This document shows positions 58,154-64,000 of a stretch of DNA of 64,000 bases, piece by piece. The number at the start of each line of letters is the position of its first letter. The first letter of the stretch is position 1. This DNA is from Nonomuraea jiangxiensis (lineage in GTDB: Bacteria; Actinomycetota; Actinomycetes; Streptosporangiales; Streptosporangiaceae), in NCBI RefSeq assembly GCF_900099965.1, contig NZ_FNDJ01000001.1, forward strand, positions 1-64,000, given 5' to 3'. The notes under the pieces were generated by a model, which saw only the letters and a program-made list of their open reading frames with translations, was not told the DNA's origin and did not search any database. Made by a program: the position numbers and the translations under genes.

Positions 58154-58671
58154 TCATGCGGGGACAAGCTCTCCGGGCAGCGGTCCGCCGCTGATCCTGT
58201 CCCAGATCATGGCCGTGAACAGCTCCGGCCGCCACGGCCAGGACCGGGCACGGGCAGGGGTCCCGGGCGGCGTCCTGATAGCCGGGACGTCCTCCGCCGG
58301 GACGTTGAGCGCGCGGGCGTTGGCCCACGGCACCAGGCCCCACTTCATGACCGGCGCCATCCACGTACCCAGGAGCCGGGGCCGCCCCGGATTGGGGAAC
58401 GGCCGCACGTTCACCCCGCTCACGATCGCGCCGATCACCGTCTCGCAGTGGGCGCGGCAAGATGCACGGCCACGCACTCGCCCAGGGAAAGCCCCATGAC
58501 ATGCGCCCTGCCCTCCGGCACCCGCGCGGCTATGACCTCGGTCACCAGACGGGCGGTGTCAGCAGTCCTTGCCCATTGCCCGAGGTGGGCCCAGCACAGC
58601 GGCACCACCGGCTCGTCGCACCGATAATTACGAAGGGCACGGCGAGGACGTGGAGGGTTGCGTTCATCCAC
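58154..58671 (-). pseudogene. Frameshifted and truncated alpha/beta hydrolase remnant
   Basis: Two overlapping frames read as one decayed protein. The first (58671 to about 58440) contains the nucleophile elbow HVMGLSLGECVAVHLAA (GXSXG). The second (about 58465 to 58154) continues as TVIGAIVSGVNVRPFPNP, WMAPVMKWG and PELFTAMIWDRISGG, a typical hydrolase C-terminal half. The join needs a shift near 58440-58460, and the N-terminal part with the oxyanion-hole region is missing. An assembly error could mimic the frameshift but not the truncation. Confidence 0.65.
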
Positions 58672-58758
58672 AGAGATGTGTGACAGGGCTGAGTTGCCGG
58701 GCGGTGAGGCGGGACAATCCTCAACGGGACGAGGGTTGATGCGTGTTCCTCCTGTGAT

Positions 58759-58780
58759 CGAACAGCCGTTCGGCTACGAT
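58759..58780 (+). promoter_or_regulatory. LexA (SOS) box and -10 element of recA
   Basis: CGAACAGCCGTTCG (58759-58772) is a perfect palindrome matching the actinobacterial/Gram-positive LexA box CGAACNNNNGTTCG. A TACGAT -10 hexamer (58775-58780) follows two bases later, so LexA binding would block the promoter. recA starts 110 bp downstream of the box. Confidence 0.92.
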
Positions 58781-58889
58781 GGAGTTCGCCAGGCCACGTC
58801 TTCCTCGACTGTCGCTGCTGAAAAATGTCGGTGGCAGGCCGTAGCTTTCACTCGACTGATCGGACCACGACCCTCCAGGGGGAGTTCCC

Positions 58890-59987
58890 ATGGCAATCAA
58901 CGACCGCGAGAAGGCCCTCGAGACCGCGCTCGCTCAGATCGAGCGGCAGTTCGGCAAGGGCTCCGTCATGAGACTGGGCGACGAGGCCCGAGCTCCCATC
59001 GAGGTGATCCCCACCGGGTCGATCTCCCTTGACGTGGCCCTTGGCATCGGAGGATTGCCGCGTGGGCGCATCGTCGAGATCTACGGCCCGGAGTCCTCGG
59101 GTAAGACCACGATCGCCCTGCACGCGGTCGCCAACGCCCAGCGGGCCGGCGGCATCGCTGCGTTCGTCGACGCCGAGCACGCGCTCGACCCCGAATACGC
59201 CAAGAAGCTGGGGGTGGACACCGACGCCCTGCTGGTCTCCCAGCCCGACACGGGTGAGCAGGCGCTCGAGATCGCCGACATGCTGATCAGGTCCGGCGCC
59301 GTCGACATCATCGTCATCGACTCGGTGGCCGCGCTCGTGCCCAAGGCCGAGATCGAGGGCGAGATGGGCGACAGCCACGTCGGCCTCCAGGCTCGCCTCA
59401 TGTCCCAGGCCCTGCGCAAGGTCGCCGGAGCCCTCAGCAGCACCGGCACCACCGCCATCTTCATCAACCAGCTCCGTGAGAAGATCGGCGTCATGTTCGG
59501 CAGCCCCGAGACCACGACCGGTGGTAAGGCGCTCAAGTTCTACGCCTCGGTGCGCATGGACATCCGCCGCATCGAGACGCTCAAGGACGGCACGGAGGCG
59601 GTCGGCAACCGCACCAGGATCAAGGTCGTCAAGAACAAGATGGCCCCGCCGTTCCGGGTCGCCGACTTCGACATCCTGTACGGGGTGGGCATCTCCCGCG
59701 AGGGCGGCCTCATCGACATGGGCGTGGAGCACGGCTTCGTCCGCAAGTCCGGCGCCTGGTACACGTACGAGGGCGACCAGCTCGGCCAGGGCAAGGAAAA
59801 CGCCCGTAACTTCCTGCGCAACCACCCTGACATGGCCAACGAGATCGAGAAGAAGATCAAGGACAAGCTCGGCGTGGGCCCGCGCCTCGACGCCCCCTCC
59901 GAAGCCCCTCCGGCGCCGGCGCCGGCTCCGGCCGCAGCCCCTTCCGGCCGCGGCTCGAAGTCCGCCCCGAAGCCGGGTGACGTCTGA
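58890..59987 (+). CDS. recA: Recombinase A
   Basis: A 365-residue RecA: Walker [10 protein letters not shown] (near residue 68), Walker [22 protein letters not shown]1/L2 loops including [21 protein letters not shown], and a Pro/Ala-rich C-terminal tail rather than the acidic tail of enterobacteria. GGGGGAG precedes the ATG. It promotes strand exchange and LexA self-cleavage, and is controlled by the SOS box upstream. recX follows within 11-87 bp depending on the true recX start. Confidence 0.98.
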   Translation: MAINDREKALETALAQIERQFGKGSVMRLGDEARAPIEVIPTGSISLDVALGIGGLPRGRIVEIYGPESSGKTTIALHAVANAQRAGGIAAFVDAEHALDPEYAKKLGVDTDALLVSQPDTGEQALEIADMLIRSGAVDIIVIDSVAALVPKAEIEGEMGDSHVGLQARLMSQALRKVAGALSSTGTTAIFINQLREKIGVMFGSPETTTGGKALKFYASVRMDIRRIETLKDGTEAVGNRTRIKVVKNKMAPPFRVADFDILYGVGISREGGLIDMGVEHGFVRKSGAWYTYEGDQLGQGKENARNFLRNHPDMANEIEKKIKDKLGVGPRLDAPSEAPPAPAPAPAAAPSGRGSKSAPKPGDV

Positions 59988-60074
59988 TCGGTCGCTCCAT
60001 GACTGACGCGGACCGGCCACAGGCGCCCCACCCCCGGGGCGCCTGGCCCGCCGACCCCACCCCACCGGGAGACC

Positions 60075-61865
60075 GTGACACCACCCCGCCGCCGACCTCA
60101 CCCGCAGGCGGCGAAACCGTCCCGATACCTGCCTCATCGGTGGGCGAGGGCACCACTCCTGCCTGCTGCCTCATCGGTCGGCGGTGATACCACCGTGTCG
60201 CGCACTTCACCGGTCGGCGGTGAATCCAACCCGCCCATGACCTCACCACAAGATCGAAACGCCACCCGAGACGGTGACGCCGCTCCGTCACGGAAACCCG
60301 GTGCGCCTTTGCCTGAGTTCCACGACACCGCCTCCCCAGGAGATCGCGACGCCACGTGGCCCACGAGGCGTGGCGCCGCTTCGTCCCGGGGGCGCGACCT
60401 GGCTCGTTCGGCTGCGGAAAACTGGCCGTCGGTCGACGAATGGCGTGAACAACGCACCCGCCTCCGTGCCTCCGACACTCCACCAACCGATCAAGCGCCC
60501 TTTGAAGCACAGCCGACCAAGCCTGACGCCGAGCCCCAGGACGTAGGGCAGTCCGCAGCTGCCGACACGCCCTCAGCCACCCACGAAACCCCAGTAAGCC
60601 GACCAAACGGCGGCTACGGGGGCGAGGGGTGGCATTCCGAGGTGTTGGCCGGCAGCAGTTGGTTCTCAGCGGAAGCGGAAGCGGACGAACCCAAGAAACG
60701 ATCGGGGAGAAAGCGCAAATCTGGCCAATTCGACAAACAGTCGGCGCGATCGAGACAGTCCGCACGATCTGGCTCGTCACGGCGCTCGGCGCGGCCTGAC
60801 CCGGCTGAGCAGTTGTCCCAGCCGGAACAGCCAGAAGGCTCAGCGTGGTCAGAGCAGCCAGGTCGACCAGGACAGTTCGAACGTTCCGGACCCTTGGAAC
60901 AGTCAGGGCGCACGGAACAGCCAGCGTGGTCGGAACGGTCAGGGTGGTCGGAGTCGCCGGGGCAGCCCGCATGGCCGGAGCCGCCAGGTCAGTCAGAGCG
61001 GCTGGAAGACCCGGCGTGGTCAGAGCCGCCGGGCGAGTCCGCATGGGCGGAGCCGCTAGGCCAGGCTGAGCCTCTGGGGCAGTCGGAACGGCTAGGACGC
61101 TCGGGGTGGGCGGAGCCTTCTGGGCAGTTGGGACGGCCAAGGCGCTCGGGGCGGTCGGAGTTGCCGGGGCAGTTTGAGTCTCCTGGGCAGTTTGAGTCTT
61201 CGGGACGGTCGGAGTGGTCCGACTCGTCCGGGGGGTCTGGGAGGTCGCAGCGGTCTGGGCGGTGGGGGCAGGCGGGGCGGTCCGGACGGGGGCGGTCAGG
61301 GAAAGGTGCGCGGGGGCGGGGGTGGCTGCCCGAGGAGCCTGACGCCGAGACTGCGGCCGGTACGGGGGCGGAGGCCGATCCGGAGTCGGTGGCTCGAGCC
61401 ATTTGTCTTCGCCTGCTCACCATGGCTCCCAAGACGCGAGCCCAGCTCGCCGAGGCCCTTCGCAAGCGGGACGTGCCGGACGAAGCCGCAGACGCAGTGC
61501 TCAGCCGCTTCTCGGAGCTCGGGCTGATCAACGACGAAGCGTTCGCGGCGGCCTGGGTTGATTCGCGACATCACGGTCGTGGGCTGGCCAAGCGGGCGCT
61601 GGCGGCCGAGTTGCGCCATCGCGGGGTGGACACTGACACGGTCGCCGAAGCGGTGGAGCGGTTGGACTCCGAGCAGGAGGCGGAGACGGCCCGGCGGTTG
61701 GTGGAGCGCAAGCTCGCTTCGACCCGATCCCTTGATCCGCAAACCCGTACTCGCCGGCTGGCGGGCATGCTCGCTCGGAAGGGGTACTCGTCCGGTCTGG
61801 CCTTCCGGGTGATCAGAGAGGCCCTCGAACAAGAGGGCATCGAGGTGGAGGAGGACTTTCCGTAG
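60075..61865 (+). CDS. recX: RecX regulatory protein with long low-complexity N-terminal extension
   Basis: The last ~165 residues (from ADPESVARAICLRLLTMAPK) are a normal RecX with tandem three-helix repeats (RAQLAEALRKRDVPDEAADA, LGLINDEAFAAAWVDSR, SSGLAFRVIREALEQEGI); RecX inhibits RecA filaments. About 430 residues precede it: first Pro/Thr/Gly-rich, then repeats of Ser, Glu, Gln, Pro, Gly and Trp such as WSEPPGQSE. The true start may be ATG 59999 in another frame, which would need a frameshift near 60160-60185. The GTG at 60075 is only the first start in the RecX frame. Confidence 0.8.
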   Translation: MTPPRRRPHPQAAKPSRYLPHRWARAPLLPAASSVGGDTTVSRTSPVGGESNPPMTSPQDRNATRDGDAAPSRKPGAPLPEFHDTASPGDRDATWPTRRGAASSRGRDLARSAAENWPSVDEWREQRTRLRASDTPPTDQAPFEAQPTKPDAEPQDVGQSAAADTPSATHETPVSRPNGGYGGEGWHSEVLAGSSWFSAEAEADEPKKRSGRKRKSGQFDKQSARSRQSARSGSSRRSARPDPAEQLSQPEQPEGSAWSEQPGRPGQFERSGPLEQSGRTEQPAWSERSGWSESPGQPAWPEPPGQSERLEDPAWSEPPGESAWAEPLGQAEPLGQSERLGRSGWAEPSGQLGRPRRSGRSELPGQFESPGQFESSGRSEWSDSSGGSGRSQRSGRWGQAGRSGRGRSGKGARGRGWLPEEPDAETAAGTGAEADPESVARAICLRLLTMAPKTRAQLAEALRKRDVPDEAADAVLSRFSELGLINDEAFAAAWVDSRHHGRGLAKRALAAELRHRGVDTDTVAEAVERLDSEQEAETARRLVERKLASTRSLDPQTRTRRLAGMLARKGYSSGLAFRVIREALEQEGIEVEEDFP

Positions 61866-62102
61866 GCGCAGGCCACAGCCTTTCCCACCAGACGGTTGTT
61901 GGAGGTGCCGGCTTGTTTGACGTGTTGCAGGTGCTCTCTCATGCCAGGTATGTCGCTGGCGACGTTCTAGGTCCGGGTTCTGTTGGACGTTCGGGCGCAG
62001 GTCGGGAGTCGGGATGCGTCGCAAGTGACGTCCTCGGGATACGTCGTGGGGGTCTTCTCGTGTCGGGCGCGTAGGTGGCGTCCCATTGGATGCGTCGTGC
62101 TT

Positions 62103-62187
62103 GCCGTTCCGTAACGGGAGCGCCATGGGTGCCGCTCTGTAACGGAGAGTGCCGTGAGTGCCGTTCCGTAATGGGAGTGCCGGGGGT
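62103..62187. repeat. Three 28-29 bp repeats with internal CCGTTACGG-like palindrome
   Basis: Three adjacent units begin at 62103, 62131 and 62160 with GCCGTTCCGTAACGGGAG or variants, then GCCATGGGT-like ends. The CCGT-AACGG part of each is partly self-complementary. No coding potential is apparent. Confidence 0.75.
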
Positions 62188-62574
62188 GCCGTCCTCGTCG
62201 GGATGCGTTGCGGCTGTCGGGCCAGGTCGGATGCGGTGTAGGCGCCGTCTGACGGCATGGGTGGGCGGTGGTGGTGTCGCAGGTCTCAGGATTGCCGAGA
62301 CTGGCGGCCCCTGCCGGAGGCGTCGTGGGTGGTGTTCCTGTCGGGGCTTGGCGGACGGTGGCGTGCTCCTGCCGGGGTGTGCGGTGCGTTGTTGTCACAG
62401 GCAGGGTGTGTCGCAGGCGGCAGCGGCATCCTCGGGTGCCTGGGTGCGTGGGTGCCTCGGGTGCCTCAGGTGCGTCCTGGGAGTCGTGGGAGGCGTGGGC
62501 GTCGTCCCGGATCAGGGCTTAGGAGTCGTTCGACGTCGGATTGCAGAAGTCGGCTCACGTCGGATTGATGGGAT

Positions 62575-62755
62575 TGCCTCACGTGGATCCGTGGGGGTTG
62601 GTTCGCGTGAATCTGTGAGGGTTGGTTCGCGTGGATATGTGGGCTCGCGTGGAGCCGTGGGGTTGGTTCGCGTGGGTCTGTGGGGGTGGGCGGCTCACGT
62701 CGATCTGTGGGGTGGGGCTCACGTTCGTCCGTGGGGTGGCTCGCGTCGGGGGTGC
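62575..62755. repeat. Seven to eight degenerate repeats of 19-28 bp (YTCRCGTGGATCYGTGGGG type)
   Basis: Recurrent units such as GTTCGCGTGGATATGTGGG, GTTCGCGTGGGTCTGTGGG and CTCACGTCGATCTGTGGGG follow each other with short TTG/GGTG spacers. Two more distant relatives occur upstream near 62525-62565 (GACGTCGGATTG). Confidence 0.75.
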
Positions 62756-63076
62756 TGTGGGTGTTGTCTTCGGCGTTGGGATGTGTTGTGGGGGATGGGC
62801 TTTGGGAGTGTTGCGGTGGCGTGTGCGGGAGGCCGTGCAGCCGCCATGGGTTTTTGGGGCTTGGGGGTTGCTGGATTTTGGTGAGAGGTTTTCGTTACGG
62901 GGTTGGTTTTGATCCGGTGGTGGGGGTGGGCGGGCTCGGAATCCCCGTGGTGGGCGGGTAATTCGGGTCGTACGGGGGATGAGAGGCTGGATATGAAGAT
63001 GCGAGCGCGTAAGACACACTTGATGACGCGTTTGCTTGCTCGTGACTTGTTCGACGCATAACCTCGACGGCAGTGA

Positions 63077-63225
63077 GGAGTTACTCCGCGCAGCGCGGAT
63101 TGCCATACCGGTGAACGACGGACGATCGAGCTCGGTTGATCGAGGCAGGCGAGGTGTCGGCTCTACCAGTCGACGCCCGGTCAGTCTTGGCGTGATACCG
63201 GCCCTGGGAAAGACGCCGACCGGGC
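63077..63225 (+). promoter_or_regulatory. Hairpin-rich leader upstream of the RNase Y gene
   Basis: Overlapping stems GGAG-TTA-CTCC (63077-63087) and CCGCG-CAG-CGCGG (63086-63098) cannot form together. Further on, GCCCGGTC (63175-63182) pairs with GACCGGGC (63218-63225), with an inner GGCGT/ACGCC stem. Mutually exclusive stems suggest a structured 5' leader, possibly autoregulatory for a ribonuclease; no known riboswitch class was recognised. Confidence 0.4.
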
Positions 63226-63304
63226 TGTACGTGGTGCGCTTGTGACCCCTCCTGATTGAGGCCGCGTTATGAGTTGTTGACGACGCGAGGAGGGCGGGGC
63301 ACAC

Positions 63305-64000
63305 ATGGGGCCGCTTGTCGTGGTGCTGATGGTGGCGGTGCTCGTGCTCGCGTTCGGAATGATCGTCGCCCTACTTGTTGTCATACGGCGCACATCAGGC
63401 ACCACGTCCCGCGCGGCCGAGCCCAGCCCCGAGCAGGCGCAGGCCGTACACGAGGAGTTGGAGCAGGCGCGGGTCGAGGCGCGGGCGATCCGTGACAAGG
63501 CGCAGACCGACGCCGAGGAGATCCTGCGCAGGTCGGAGGCCGCCGCCCAGAGCGCCGCGCAGCTGCGTCGGGAGGTCGAGGAGGAGGGCCGGATACTGAA
63601 GTCCGAGCTCAAGGAGCTCCGCTCCGACCTTGAGCGCAGGGAGGCGCGGCTGGCCGAGCGGGAGCAGCGGCTGGACGAGGAGGCCAGGCGGCAGTCCGAG
63701 CGGGACAGGAAGCTCGCCGAGACCGAGATCGAGCTGGCCGACCGCCGCGAGGAGTTGCTGCAGGTCGAAGATGAGCGGCGGCGCATCCTGGAGCGGGTCT
63801 CCGGGTTCACCGGTGAGCAGGCCAAGGCCGAGCTGGTCAAGGAGATCGAGAACCAGGCCAAGCGCGAGGCCGCGCTGATCGTCAGGGAGATCGAGGGCGA
63901 GGCGCGCAAGGAGGGCGAGAAGCGGGCCTCCAAGATCGTGACGCTGGCGGTCCAGCGGCTGGCGGCGGAGCAGACGGCGGAGTCGGTCGTCAGTGTGCTG
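63305..64000 (+). CDS. rny: Ribonuclease Y, N-terminal part (gene continues past the window)
   Basis: The first 232 codons of a membrane-anchored endoribonuclease that starts mRNA decay. A single N-terminal helix (residues 3-27, GPLVVVLMVAVLVLAFGMIV) is followed by a long charged coiled coil (about 45-200) with the RNase Y signature ILERVSGFTGEQAKAELVKE and, at the edge, TLAVQRLAAEQTAESVVSVL leading into the KH domain. The KH and HD domains would lie beyond 64000. GAGGAGGGCGG precedes ATG. Its position after recA-recX is usual for actinomycetes. Confidence 0.93.
   Translation, partial: MGPLVVVLMVAVLVLAFGMIVALLVVIRRTSGTTSRAAEPSPEQAQAVHEELEQARVEARAIRDKAQTDAEEILRRSEAAAQSAAQLRREVEEEGRILKSELKELRSDLERREARLAEREQRLDEEARRQSERDRKLAETEIELADRREELLQVEDERRRILERVSGFTGEQAKAELVKEIENQAKREAALIVREIEGEARKEGEKRASKIVTLAVQRLAAEQTAESVVSVL

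Larger units (their letters stand above)
61866..63304. other. 1.4-kb gene-free spacer with several repeat families
   Basis: No supported gene between recX and the RNase Y gene. The sequence is G/T-rich on the + strand and includes a three-copy palindromic repeat (62103-62187), a GGTGCCTCGGGTGCCTC run near 62440-62470, an eight-copy degenerate repeat (62575-62755) and, in the last 250 bases, several hairpin-forming segments that look like an RNase Y leader. Confidence 0.6.

Noticed and set aside
62100..62760. CRISPR array
   Set aside because: Units are degenerate, adjacent without unique spacers of constant length, and no cas genes are present.
62075..62884. 270-codon open frame after recX
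   Set aside because: Composed of Gly/Val/Trp/Arg from G/T-rich repeats, lacks domains and a ribosome binding site, and its sequence repeats at DNA level out of phase.
63181..63933. Ser-rich open frame opposite the RNase Y gene
   Set aside because: It is the antisense of the coiled-coil coding sequence, whose Arg/Glu codons read as Ser/Leu on the other strand.

Overview
This window is high-GC actinobacterial DNA. The gene order ftsK, rodZ-like HTH gene, rimO, pgsA, cinA-like gene, clgR, nei2, then lhr, DUF3046 gene, recA, recX, RNase Y is a known actinomycete chromosomal backbone. The style of the proteins and the very large accessory content suggest a Streptosporangiales-type organism such as Nonomuraea; this placement is inference. 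No rRNA, tRNA, CRISPR array, insertion sequence or integrase was seen.

Region 1 (1.9-15.4 kb) is a sugar-acid catabolic locus. It encodes uronate dehydrogenase, a glucarate-dehydratase-type enolase, a 5-keto-4-deoxyglucarate dehydratase/decarboxylase and an alpha-ketoglutarate-semialdehyde dehydrogenase: the oxidative route from hexuronate or aldarate to alpha-ketoglutarate. With them are a three-gene carbohydrate ABC importer, an IclR regulator, a LacI regulator with two operator-like palindromes, a mutarotase and an unrecognised 433-residue protein. A 16-bp imperfect palindrome, consensus GTYCANATAYRTGRAC, occurs at every promoter region of the locus and is the probable IclR operator.

Region 2 (15.4-26.2 kb) has a multidomain SpoIIE phosphatase gene preceded by a 30-bp palindrome, a small tyrosine phosphatase, then ftsK to clgR and, convergent with clgR, nei2.

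Region 3 (26.2-50.8 kb) separates nei2 from lhr/recA. It holds a tandem pseudokinase/kinase pair with matching extracytoplasmic domains, an Rrf2 regulator without cysteines, two paralogous ROK regulators sharing an upstream motif, a GH3 N-acetylglucosaminidase with its sugar ABC importer, a VanX-type D-Ala-D-Ala dipeptidase, a complete Dpp-type peptide importer with GntR regulator, a gamma-glutamyltransferase-like enzyme, a TSUP permease, and an ABC-2 exporter with TetR regulator. Much of it reads as a cell-wall (peptidoglycan or chitin) salvage island.

Region 4 (51.7-64 kb) carries the large helicase lhr, small genes, a frameshifted alpha/beta-hydrolase remnant, recA behind a perfect SOS palindrome, a recX with a roughly 430-residue low-complexity N-terminal region, and the start of the RNase Y gene, which runs off the window. 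Several long gene-free stretches (0.7-1.9, 6.0-6.6, 7.2-7.6, 50.8-51.7 and 61.9-63.3 kb) are filled with imperfect tandem repeats, an unusual property of this chromosome.
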